Origin: an uncultured Isosphaeraceae bacterium
GTDB taxonomy: Bacteria > Planctomycetota > Planctomycetia > Isosphaerales > Isosphaeraceae
Assembly: GCA_945957605.1 (NCBI GenBank)
Contig: CAMFLR010000016.1
Location: 1-64,000, forward strand
DNA: 64,000 nucleotides
Reading direction: 5' to 3'
Below, in pieces: positions 46,150-53,860 of this stretch (positions are counted from its first letter, which is position 1; the number at the start of each line of letters is the position of its first letter). The notes under the pieces were generated by a model. It saw nothing but the letters and a program-made list of their open reading frames with translations, made no database searches and was not told the origin of the DNA. The translations under genes and the position numbers were made by a program.

Positions 46150-46746
46150 ATGAGCTACGATATCGCGACCATGAATTTTGCTGAGAAGCTCAACAGATTG
46201 ATCAATTCCCACGGCCTGAGTAACAAATCGCTTGCCGCTCGGCTTGGCAGCATGGTCTCCTCTGGAACCATAAATAACTGGCGGCAGGGCACAATACTTC
46301 CGCGCATAGATGAGGCTCGGGCACTATGCGAGCTTTTCAAAGTTTCCATCGAATATTTGGTATATGACGAGCTAGAGGACGATTCAAAGAAGGAATCGGA
46401 GCTTACGGCTGACCAGGCGAAGATCCTCGGAGCGGTAGAGGCATTAGGTATAACGTATGATCATTTGGCAGTTTTTTTTACAATAATTCGTAAGCAGAAC
46501 GAAGCCGCGAATGAGGCAATGAGAAAATACATGTCCGCCATGTTTCAGCGCCCTGGCGAAACGCCTGAGCAGTGGGCAGAAAGATGGCGGACGAGCCGAC
46601 GGGATTACGCCGATTTTCTTAGGGCGGCGAGAGCAAGAAGAGATGGCTTTGATACCTTCGTTCCATCTATCCGGTTTCTAAGGTCCGTCTGGGACTCGGG
46701 TGAAAGTTCCCCCCATCCACGTACGCGCCGATTACCGCCCGGCTAG
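46150..46746 (+). CDS. Cro/C1-type repressor-like protein
   Basis: A 198-residue protein with an N-terminal XRE helix-turn-helix (about 9-65: EKLNRLINSHGLSNKSLAAR, GTINNWRQGTILPRIDEA). AGAGG precedes ATG at 46150. There is no LexA-like peptidase domain; residues 85-170 are helical and may mediate oligomerisation. Probably maintains lysogeny, with inactivation by some means other than self-cleavage. Confidence 0.75.
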   Translation: MSYDIATMNFAEKLNRLINSHGLSNKSLAARLGSMVSSGTINNWRQGTILPRIDEARALCELFKVSIEYLVYDELEDDSKKESELTADQAKILGAVEALGITYDHLAVFFTIIRKQNEAANEAMRKYMSAMFQRPGETPEQWAERWRTSRRDYADFLRAARARRDGFDTFVPSIRFLRSVWDSGESSPHPRTRRLPPG

Positions 46747-46884
46747 TCTTGGCGGTGCGCGGCTTCGCGCGAGCCGTTGTGGCATAATCTCGATCACCAA
46801 CCAGAGTCGCTCTAATCTCGAAAATGGCTCCGCTGTAGCCAGTCCGAACCGCGCCGACCGCGGTCCATCGCGAAAGGAAAAGTC

Positions 46885-47796
46885 ATGCCGCTCACTCTCA
46901 CGTGCCCGTCGTGTTCAACGGCTGCGACTGTCCCCGATGAGTTCGCAGGCAAACGAGGGAAGTGCCGAAATTGCGGCTCGGTCATCACGGCGCCGCCTAT
47001 CCCGAAGCAATCCGAACAGACTTCCGTCGAGACCGCTGGCGATGTCCGGCTTACGCCGAAGTCAAAGTCTGGAGGGAAACCTGGCGCGTATCACTGGCTG
47101 ATCACCGGCGCGGCTGTCGTGCTGAGTTTGGTGATTGGGTATTTTGCCGGCCGCGAACACCTGAAAGCACAGATCAAGGCAACGTTTGAGAATGCATTTG
47201 CTGAGGCGGGTGCGAATCTGAAAAAGATGTCCAACTCGATCGAGCCCCTGACGAAGCCGGCGTTTCAGGCGGCACCGCCCCTCGTGCCAGCGATCGCCGC
47301 TCCGGCAGCCGCCAAGCTTTCCGTGCCAGAGCCCACTATAGTTGAGCACGGCCGAACGTTCCGAACAGACGGGCTCGAAGTCTGGATTGCAGAAGCCAAA
47401 ATCGAGCCGGCCGAGGTGAACACGCTCACGGGCGATACCAAGCGAAGCGCCTCGCCAGATCTGATCGTAAAGTTCGGCATCCGAAATACGCACGACCGAA
47501 AGATGCTTCCATTCAAGGAAGACAATCCGTTTATGAAAGGCAGCTTCGAGGTTCGGGACGATGTCGATAACCTCATCAGAGGGATCAACTTCGGCATGAG
47601 CAACAAGCCCGTTGGCGCGATGACCGCGGGGCAAGACATTCGACCTGGCGACGAAGCGACGCACGTCCAGGTGTTCGCGGATCCGCCGCCGAAGACGAAG
47701 TTTCTGGTTGTCTCGGTGAACCTGGCGACGTTCGGAGGGGAAGGGACTGCGAAATTCCGCATTCCGGCCGACAAGATCCAGGGCTTTGCCCGTTGA
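46885..47796 (+). CDS. Cargo: zinc-ribbon membrane protein
   Basis: A 303-residue protein: zinc ribbon (LTCPSCSTAATVPDEFAGK, then CRNCGS), one transmembrane helix (about 69-87), a helical stalk, and a beta-rich C-terminal domain (about 150-300: VEHGRTFRTDGLEVWIAEAK) similar in plan to extracytoplasmic DUF4352-type domains. The zinc-ribbon start is typical of planctomycete proteins, suggesting host-derived cargo. Not needed for lysis or virion formation as far as can be seen. Confidence 0.65.
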   Translation: MPLTLTCPSCSTAATVPDEFAGKRGKCRNCGSVITAPPIPKQSEQTSVETAGDVRLTPKSKSGGKPGAYHWLITGAAVVLSLVIGYFAGREHLKAQIKATFENAFAEAGANLKKMSNSIEPLTKPAFQAAPPLVPAIAAPAAAKLSVPEPTIVEHGRTFRTDGLEVWIAEAKIEPAEVNTLTGDTKRSASPDLIVKFGIRNTHDRKMLPFKEDNPFMKGSFEVRDDVDNLIRGINFGMSNKPVGAMTAGQDIRPGDEATHVQVFADPPPKTKFLVVSVNLATFGGEGTAKFRIPADKIQGFAR

Positions 47797-47863
47797 CGAT
47801 AAGCAATGAATCGGCCGCGGGACGGACAGCAACCTTTGGCAGCCTAACGATTCGGGAGACAGC

Positions 47864-48562
47864 ATGAGCACGAAATGGCCAATATTCGCCTTGTTCGTGG
47901 TTGCAACGCTTGCGCCAAGGCTAGAAGCGGGCGACCAATATATTGCGCGCGTGGTTGGGATAGTCGACGGCGATACCATCGATGTGCTAAGCGCGACTAA
48001 CACGCAGGTCCGGATTCGGCTTTGGGGGATCGACTCGCCAGAACCGGGCCAGGATTTCAGCGGCCGAGCTAAGGAGTTGACATCCTCGCTCGCGTTCAAC
48101 AACCAGGTCCTTGTGAAGCCGCACAATAAGGACCGAAACGGACGCACGGTCGCGGAGATAGTTTTGCCCAACGGCAAAGACCTCGGACAGGTTTTAGTCG
48201 GCTACGGGCTCGCATGGTGGGAGCGCCGGTACGCGCCGAACGACGTGGCGCTCGCACGCCTGGAAACTGAGGCGCGAGCGGAAGGCCGTGGGCTTTGGTC
48301 CGGTCCGAATCCCATCGCGCCTTGGCTTTGGCGGTCGGCTCCGAACAAGCCCAACCAGGCGCCCGCAACAGGTATTGCCGGAGGTGGCGGAACAATCGCG
48401 AACTTTGTCGCATCGCGCAACGGCAAGGTTTTCCATATCGGCACTTGCTCGGCCGTGTTGAAGATCAAGCCAGAAAACCGCGTTCTGTTCGGCAATATGC
48501 TTGAAGCGCAAGCCCGAGGGCTTCGCCTAGCGGCGGACTGCCTTCACGGGCATCGCAGATAA
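47864..48562 (+). CDS. Cargo: secreted thermonuclease-like nuclease with C-terminal Cys/His domain
   Basis: A 232-residue protein with signal peptide (MSTKWPIFALFVVATLAPRL). The SNase-type domain (about 25-155) has the catalytic pattern VVGIVDGDTIDV, RLWGIDSPEP and DRNGRTVAEI, expected to cleave DNA or RNA using calcium. A C-terminal ~50-residue domain (VASRNGKVFHIGTCSAVLKI to AADC) resembles Ada-type metal-binding domains and is repeated in the next gene. Secretion suggests action outside the cell or in the periplasm. Confidence 0.85.
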   Translation: MSTKWPIFALFVVATLAPRLEAGDQYIARVVGIVDGDTIDVLSATNTQVRIRLWGIDSPEPGQDFSGRAKELTSSLAFNNQVLVKPHNKDRNGRTVAEIVLPNGKDLGQVLVGYGLAWWERRYAPNDVALARLETEARAEGRGLWSGPNPIAPWLWRSAPNKPNQAPATGIAGGGGTIANFVASRNGKVFHIGTCSAVLKIKPENRVLFGNMLEAQARGLRLAADCLHGHRR

Positions 48563-48632
48563 TACTCCGAGCGAGCCGCCGACCCCTTCCTAATCCTTCA
48601 CCGAGAGATCACGTTAAAACGGAGCCTTGCAC

Positions 48633-49538
48633 ATGTTCGCATCCTTGATCGCAGTTTGCTTATCCATCACCGGACAGGCCGACGCCAATGTCGACCCCGT
48701 GCCGGGCAACGCGTTCTATACGCCCAAAGTTGGCGAGCGAGCGGTCCTTCACTTCCCTTCAAAGGAAGCTTCGACCAAAGGCATCAAATGCTGGACGAAT
48801 ATGGCTGATCTTATGGCATTCGCCGAAGAGAACAGCCGGCTTGGAGTCTTGTATCGTATGCCGTTTTTTACCGGCGAGACGCGGGCTTCCGAAACTGCAG
48901 CAACTAAGGCGAAAGCTGAAAAGTTCGTGGCTGCAACCGAGGCTGTGTTTAGCAAATACGAAGAATCCCGAGCCGTCATCTATGTCAAGGATATGACGCC
49001 AGTCGTGGTGGTTGGCCTGGCGCAATGCCTGAAGCGTCCCGCGAATGATGGCTACCTAAACATCGAGTTCAACGGACTGGCCCCAGTCGACATGATCATG
49101 GTCAAAGTGCTTGAAGGTGAACAAAAAGGCAAGATATTATACGTGACCAGCATAGGAGAGAGGAATGTTCGCGTTCCCAACGCTCCTGCTTTCAATCCGA
49201 TCGAACCGGCCGGCGGGGACGGCAACATGCCAGGGTCTCAGCCCGCAAGCAACCTTGGACGTAGGCGATCAGCGATGTCTGGACCGGCCTTGCAACCCGG
49301 TAACTTTCAATATCAAGAGAAATACATAGTCCCGAACAATCTCGGTATGCAGAACAATTTCGGCGGGCTCGGAACCGGAACCGTCGCGAGCTTCGTGGCA
49401 TCCAAGAGCGGCAAGGTCTACCACTTGGCGACGTGCCCGAGCGTAGCGAAGATCAAATTTGAGAATCGGGTGGTTTTCGGATCCGCGACGGAAGCTGAGC
49501 AGCGAGGCTACCACCTGGCGACCGATTGTCACCGGTAG
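48633..49538 (+). CDS. Cargo: secreted protein ending in the nuclease-type Cys/His domain
   Basis: A 301-residue protein with a short signal peptide (MFASLIAVCLSITGQADA) and GGAG 8 nt before ATG at 48633. The N-terminal 190 residues are of unknown type. A Gly/Asn/Pro-rich linker leads to a C-terminal domain (VASKSGKVYHLATCPSVAKI to ATDC) closely similar to the end of the thermonuclease, so it may target the same surface or metal-dependent partner. Co-directional, 70 bp after it. Confidence 0.65.
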   Translation: MFASLIAVCLSITGQADANVDPVPGNAFYTPKVGERAVLHFPSKEASTKGIKCWTNMADLMAFAEENSRLGVLYRMPFFTGETRASETAATKAKAEKFVAATEAVFSKYEESRAVIYVKDMTPVVVVGLAQCLKRPANDGYLNIEFNGLAPVDMIMVKVLEGEQKGKILYVTSIGERNVRVPNAPAFNPIEPAGGDGNMPGSQPASNLGRRRSAMSGPALQPGNFQYQEKYIVPNNLGMQNNFGGLGTGTVASFVASKSGKVYHLATCPSVAKIKFENRVVFGSATEAEQRGYHLATDCHR

Positions 49539-49855
49539 TGCCGGGCTGAACGAGCAAAAACGGTCGGTCGAGCTTGCCAACCTCGATGAGCACTCCCGCA
49601 TGTTGCGGCGAGCCCGTATGCCCGAGCCAGAGCGTTGCGTGTGCGTCCCTGACGTTCGCGCGGATCCGCGATGGCTCATCGTCCGCCAAGCTCTCGCGGA
49701 GCCCGTAATCGGCCAGCCAGGGGCTTTCGCCGTCTTCGGCGGCCCAACCTCGGGGGCGCGGTGCCGCGCGTGCGTAGACCGGCCGTGCGGGCCGCGAGAA
49801 GACCAGCGCGTTCGACGCCTGGTTGACCACCGGAGACGACCGATTCGAGTAGCAG
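49453..49855 (-). pseudogene. Frame-disrupted YpsA-like/putative molybdenum carrier family gene
   Basis: Two frames together give one family pattern: VVSGGQPGVERAGLLAAR and GLRTRGTAP in one frame, then GWAAEDGESPWLADYGLRES, NVRDAHATLWLG and KLDRPFLLVQPG in the next. This matches the SGGQTGVDRAALD, GTAPKGW-AEDG and NVRDSDATL series of the family (PF12694-like, Rossmann fold). Dropping one C from the run complementary to G5 at 49752-49756 restores a single frame, so either a real frameshift or a homopolymer error. There is no ATG, and the 3' end overlaps the opposite-strand gene, so the C-terminus is also truncated. Confidence 0.65.
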
Positions 49856-49874
49856 TTAGGCTTGTGAATGCGGC

Positions 49875-51071
49875 TTAATCACGCTGTATTGTTGCCCCGA
49901 CTTCCTGAATATCGAGCGCACGATACACGTCGCCAGTTCGCTCCCCAACCACTGCAATTTTTTGCTCCGAAATCCACGCATCGGATACTTTGTCATAGAG
50001 ATATTCATCAAAGTGGAATTCAATCTCGTTGGCCTTCGCGAGGGCCATGCCGTCTGCATCAAGTTGTCTTAGCACGAATACGTCATAGCCCTTATCGGCA
50101 ACTTCCGCGACACCAAAAACTCGAAATGGCTTTTCAATAATTGGGGTCTGTCGATAAAACGCGATAAGTTCCGTTGATCGAACCCTATCAGATCGAGTGA
50201 GAATTTTGGACTCGAACGAGTTCATCGTTACCTTTCCGCCAATCTCAACTCGGTTAACACCACCGCGCGAAGGCGGTGTTAGTGCTCGGACGGCCTCGAA
50301 CAACTGAGTAGCACGTTCACTTGAAAGCTTTTCGAACATCGGCAAAGAATTGTCTCGACTTCTAACAGCCTGTAGCCCCGCATTAAGCCACTGGCCCATT
50401 TCGGAGATAAACTGATCGTCAAGAGCAGTCAACGAATGATCCTTCGGGGCGCCAAAAGCAATTTCAAAACTCGCGGCGCGCGTATATAAATACGTTAGGT
50501 TTGATGACAGATCGCGTATGCCGCGGTTTGCTCGCCCTGCGGTTGACGGCTGATCCAAGACCAGTCGAGCCAATCCTCGCAATGCATTTTCTGACGCCTG
50601 AACCGCGGCGCGAACGTCTGCGGCGGTCGTGCTACCTGGACCAACACCGTCGCCGATTAGTCTCAATCGAAATACTGGATCGAGATCGGGTCTGATCATC
50701 GCTCCCGGTTGAGGAAGGAAGCCGCTTGGGATAGACTCAAATCGAACCTGAACAAGGCCGGTGATTTCCCACGTCGGGTCTAGATCTTCGTTGAACTTGA
50801 TGTCCGCAATCCAGCATCGGGGCTGCCTAAGAGCGGTATATATGTCGACGCGACCAGTCTTTAGATCGCGGAGAATGCGATTGTCAACCGGAGAAACAAC
50901 ATAACGCGATATCTGGTTCTCAACACAAAGATTGTGAACTAGGAGTGGTTCGTTATTTGAATCCGCAGCAACAAAAGTTAGAAATTCGCCGTCGAATTCA
51001 AATAGGACTTCGGCAACTGCAAGGTTGCCGAGAGTCAGCTTTGGTAACGGAATTCCATCAGGTTCCCACAT
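49875..51071 (-). CDS. Cargo: protein of unknown function (DUF6575-like N-terminus)
   Basis: A 398-residue protein. The N-terminal 130 residues (LGNLAVAEVLFEFDGEFLTF, VVSPVDNRILRDLKTGRVDI) resemble, from memory, DUF6575-type proteins seen in scattered bacterial operons; this is a pattern judgement only. The rest, helical then beta-rich, is unrecognised. A weak ribosome site precedes ATG at 51071. It follows the 51103-51501 gene on the same strand by 31 bp, so the two probably form a module. Confidence 0.6.
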   Translation of the reverse strand: MWEPDGIPLPKLTLGNLAVAEVLFEFDGEFLTFVAADSNNEPLLVHNLCVENQISRYVVSPVDNRILRDLKTGRVDIYTALRQPRCWIADIKFNEDLDPTWEITGLVQVRFESIPSGFLPQPGAMIRPDLDPVFRLRLIGDGVGPGSTTAADVRAAVQASENALRGLARLVLDQPSTAGRANRGIRDLSSNLTYLYTRAASFEIAFGAPKDHSLTALDDQFISEMGQWLNAGLQAVRSRDNSLPMFEKLSSERATQLFEAVRALTPPSRGGVNRVEIGGKVTMNSFESKILTRSDRVRSTELIAFYRQTPIIEKPFRVFGVAEVADKGYDVFVLRQLDADGMALAKANEIEFHFDEYLYDKVSDAWISEQKIAVVGERTGDVYRALDIQEVGATIQRD

Positions 51072-51102
51072 ATTCGCGACTCTTTATCAAGCAGTGATTG
51101 GA

Positions 51103-51501
51103 TTAATATATTATTTCGAACAACGTGTGCCGCTCGACGTTCGCAAACGCCCACCATTCATAATGTTCGGGATTTTTGTTCGATTGCTCTAGTTTTCCAT
51201 GTGACGGGTTAAGATGACCGAACGCAACATGTTGGTATCCACGAGCAGGATACCGGGCTTGTAATGTCGCAAGGCACTTCATTGCGCTGTCTGCCGATGC
51301 GAAGACTGAAAGTGAGCACCGACTGCAAGGATTGGATTGCGGCGCACGGCCTTCTTCGTGGTGGCTCTTAAAATCAGCTACGTTTATTGGTGTATGCACA
51401 ACGACTCGAAAGACATCTCGTTCGATGCTGGGGATATTGGGATTAGGGCATCCCTTAGGAAACCATTCAGGAAATTGACCGTCTTGCGTCTGTTGCGACA
51501 T
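51103..51501 (-). CDS. Cargo: small protein of unknown function
   Basis: A 132-residue protein; ATG at 51501, GTG at 51507 possible, no good ribosome site. Contains a compact Cys pair (NPCSRCSLSVFAS) and aromatic-rich C-terminus (HYEWWAFANVERHTLFEIIY). No family recognised. Probably co-transcribed with 49875-51071. The 200 bases upstream (51502-51702) hold no gene. Confidence 0.5.
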   Translation of the reverse strand: MSQQTQDGQFPEWFPKGCPNPNIPSIERDVFRVVVHTPINVADFKSHHEEGRAPQSNPCSRCSLSVFASADSAMKCLATLQARYPARGYQHVAFGHLNPSHGKLEQSNKNPEHYEWWAFANVERHTLFEIIY

Positions 51502-51702
51502 CGACACAATCCAATGAAGAGGTCAGGTTTTAGGAGCAAGCAAAGCATACCATCAAATCATTGGACGGAAACTGAAGTCGAAAATCAAGCTAGGCTCCCA
51601 GTTTACCGAAACGCGAAAAACTTCGCTGTTGCCCCATATCTCCTCTTTGTGCACCCACTCGTATGCGTCATTGAGTGAGCAGGGAAGGGTAAAGCCAAAG
51701 CT

Positions 51703-51969
51703 TTATAGCTTGATAACCGAAGCGTTCGCGTAAACGCACGCCCGGCAGTCCTCGAAGGTGACGATCGCCGGCTCGCCGCCCAGAAGGCAAAGGGCTGGCT
51801 TGCAAAGACACCCGCAACTTGATCGCCGAAAGTCGCAGGCCTCGATCGCCACGATAACCCGGGTGTCGTCGCCAACTGGAAACCCGGCGAACGCACGCTC
51901 GCAACCTGCGCGATCATTTTCATGTATGCATCGGTGGCCAGGCGGCACCGTGCAGCGGTCGCATTTCAT
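51703..51969 (-). CDS. Small Cys-rich protein
   Basis: An 88-residue protein whose ATG overlaps the preceding stop (ATGA). About twelve Cys residues (MKCDRCTVPPGHRCIHEN, FRRSSCGCLCKPALCLLGGE) suggest metal binding or disulfides. Last gene of the leftward structural operon; role unknown. Confidence 0.6.
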   Translation of the reverse strand: MKCDRCTVPPGHRCIHENDRAGCERAFAGFPVGDDTRVIVAIEACDFRRSSCGCLCKPALCLLGGEPAIVTFEDCRACVYANASVIKL

Positions 51970-52502
51970 GGTGTGGGAACCGCTTGAATAATTGCTCCGG
52001 TTCCCCCGTACCCCTCGCCGCGCAAGGTAAACGTCGTGCAATCCACCGAGGTGGCGATGAAACCGCCGCCGCCGGCGAGCGCATGCGGGGCCGGTGTGCC
52101 GGTTCCGCAATCCTGCATCGTCGACAGGCCGATCAAGAATAGAACGTATGTTCCCGGTCGTATGCACTCGAACGCCCAGATACATTCGACCGAGGTGCCG
52201 ACGTCGGGGTCCGTGAAAAGAAATGGTGCGTTGATGTCAGAAAACAGGATCGCGCCCGTTGATGCTCCGTTGGTCGCTCCACTACAAAACGAGTAGGGCA
52301 ACGTCGGATCGTAATAAGTGAGGACTGCCGGCAGGTAAGGAGTTGTCCAGGGATCGGCCGGCCCGCTGTAGTGCGTGACGGTGATCGAGGACGGCACGTA
52401 GCCGCAACCGCAGCCGGGCGTTGGAACGCTAACCGTGCCGCCGCCGTCGCCGGTCCCGTGGCAACACGGATCGCAAGGCATGCCGACTTTGCCAGAGCCC
52501 AT
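51966..52502 (-). CDS. Probable distal tail/virion protein
   Basis: A 178-residue Gly/Thr/Pro-rich protein beginning with a Cys/His-rich stretch (MPCDPCCHGTGDGGG) and continuing beta-rich (TYVLFLIGLSTM). Placed after the tape-measure and baseplate-type genes, so perhaps a receptor-contact or decoration protein. No family recognised. Confidence 0.55.
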   Translation of the reverse strand: MGSGKVGMPCDPCCHGTGDGGGTVSVPTPGCGCGYVPSSITVTHYSGPADPWTTPYLPAVLTYYDPTLPYSFCSGATNGASTGAILFSDINAPFLFTDPDVGTSVECIWAFECIRPGTYVLFLIGLSTMQDCGTGTPAPHALAGGGGFIATSVDCTTFTLRGEGYGGTGAIIQAVPTP

Positions 52503-52514
52503 GAAACGTCTCTC

Positions 52515-52892
52515 TTATGACGAGCACCAGACGAGGTCGATGACGTACCGCCCAGCGGTCGGCGTGGCGTGAACGATTTTGCCGCTCGCGATCGTTGCGT
52601 TCAGTCCGTTTGCGATGTTGAAATCGGGCTGCCCTGAGGCTTTTGCGGTATCGCTAGTTGTGCCGAGCGTGACAGCGAGAGGCTTAGCGGTACTGACTGG
52701 CATTGTCAGCGTAGTGCCATCGTCTGTTGCGGCAGCGAAGCTTGCGGTTGTCCGAAACCACATACCTTCGTCGGAGCCGCGCGGCCCATGCGTGCGCACA
52801 TCCGGCGGTGGCCTGTGGCGGTTCTCGACGCCGCGTACGGTTGAGCCGATACGCTCCATCGTCTGCCGGCTTACGCGAACGGCTCGACTCAC
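52515..52892 (-). CDS. Probable tail-associated protein
   Basis: A 125-residue protein starting with GTG at 52892, overlapping the preceding stop. The C-terminal part is beta-rich (TLTMPVSTAKPLAVTLG, AGRYVIDLVWCSS), typical of small phage decoration or tail-fibre assemblies. Function inferred only from position. Confidence 0.5.
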   Translation of the reverse strand: MSRAVRVSRQTMERIGSTVRGVENRHRPPPDVRTHGPRGSDEGMWFRTTASFAAATDDGTTLTMPVSTAKPLAVTLGTTSDTAKASGQPDFNIANGLNATIASGKIVHATPTAGRYVIDLVWCSS

Positions 52893-53860
52893 AGGAATGG
52901 CCTCGTCACGAAAACATTGTCGGGGAAGTTTAAGTCGGCGAAGTTCTTCGATTTGTAGATGTCGAATTTGTTGAACACGGCATTCTTCGAGGTCACAGGC
53001 CGAGTAAGCTGCGCGCCGTTTCCGTTTAGCGGCGTAGGGCCTTGCACAAGCATTCCCTGCTTGTCACGGATATTGACAAGGTCATAGGTCTGTAGCGCCC
53101 CGACCATTGTTAGTACAAGCTCCTGGTAGCCGGCGTCCAAGACGATCGCCTGCCAGGTATCAGGGTTATATTCAAGAGCCCATTCGACACGGTAATAGAT
53201 CAGATCGAGATAGGGCGACAGCACGCCGACGATGCGCGGCGGCGACACCTTCCATGTCTTCGGCGGACAACCGTTGAACGTGTCGGCATTGACAACGTTT
53301 GCCCAGCTCGCGAGATCAGCTAACGAGAGAAGCTTCTCGTTGCGGGTGATCTTAAGTAGCCATCGGGTATCATCGCGCATGACCGGCGGATCGTACGGCA
53401 TGTTCGCCGAGTTGAGGACCGGCACGCCGTTGACATCAACGTCGACGGGCTTCTGCCACTCGACCGGCTCGAACGATATCTGAATCTGCGCATCCCCGGG
53501 ATCGCCGCTAAGCGACGTCTGCGTGAGTTGCTCGTAGGTCAAAAAGCCAAAGGTTACATCGACCGTCCATTGCCGCGCGTCATGCTGAACGCCGCCTGAG
53601 TCGGTGAATTGCTGCCGACTGACTAGCGAGGCGTTTACTCGCTTGATGCGCGTAAACGGTTCCGACGGATGCGACGAATAAAGGCCGAGCGGAGGCGAAA
53701 GCGTTGAGCCCCAGTTCGCGCGCACCCAAGTTTCGTCGCATGATGCGTCGACGATGACTTTGTATTTGTGCGTCGTCTCGATCTGGTAGTCGGCACCGAT
53801 CGACGAGCTGATTGCGCCAGCGTCTGGGTAGAGCCCTACTTCGTATACCAGGCTGCTCAC
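52889..53860 (-). CDS. Distal tail or baseplate-type protein
   Basis: A 323-residue beta-rich protein directly downstream of the tape measure gene, where Dit-like or baseplate proteins are found. Repeated strand-turn segments with Asp/Asn/Pro (FEPVEWQKPVDVDVNGVPVL). It overlaps the tape measure stop by 4 bp. No sequence family recognised. Confidence 0.6.
   Translation of the reverse strand: MSSLVYEVGLYPDAGAISSSIGADYQIETTHKYKVIVDASCDETWVRANWGSTLSPPLGLYSSHPSEPFTRIKRVNASLVSRQQFTDSGGVQHDARQWTVDVTFGFLTYEQLTQTSLSGDPGDAQIQISFEPVEWQKPVDVDVNGVPVLNSANMPYDPPVMRDDTRWLLKITRNEKLLSLADLASWANVVNADTFNGCPPKTWKVSPPRIVGVLSPYLDLIYYRVEWALEYNPDTWQAIVLDAGYQELVLTMVGALQTYDLVNIRDKQGMLVQGPTPLNGNGAQLTRPVTSKNAVFNKFDIYKSKNFADLNFPDNVFVTRPFL

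Noticed and set aside
49459..49878. Rightward 139-residue frame over the cargo region
   Set aside because: TTG start, no ribosome site, and the minus strand carries a recognisable family pattern.
49539..51969. Phage lysis genes (endolysin, holin) in the cargo area
   Set aside because: None of the proteins here shows lysozyme, amidase or holin patterns.
51970..52185. Longer version of the Cys-rich gene starting at 52185
   Set aside because: It would overlap the 51966-52502 gene fully; the ATGA overlap at 51969 is the natural start.
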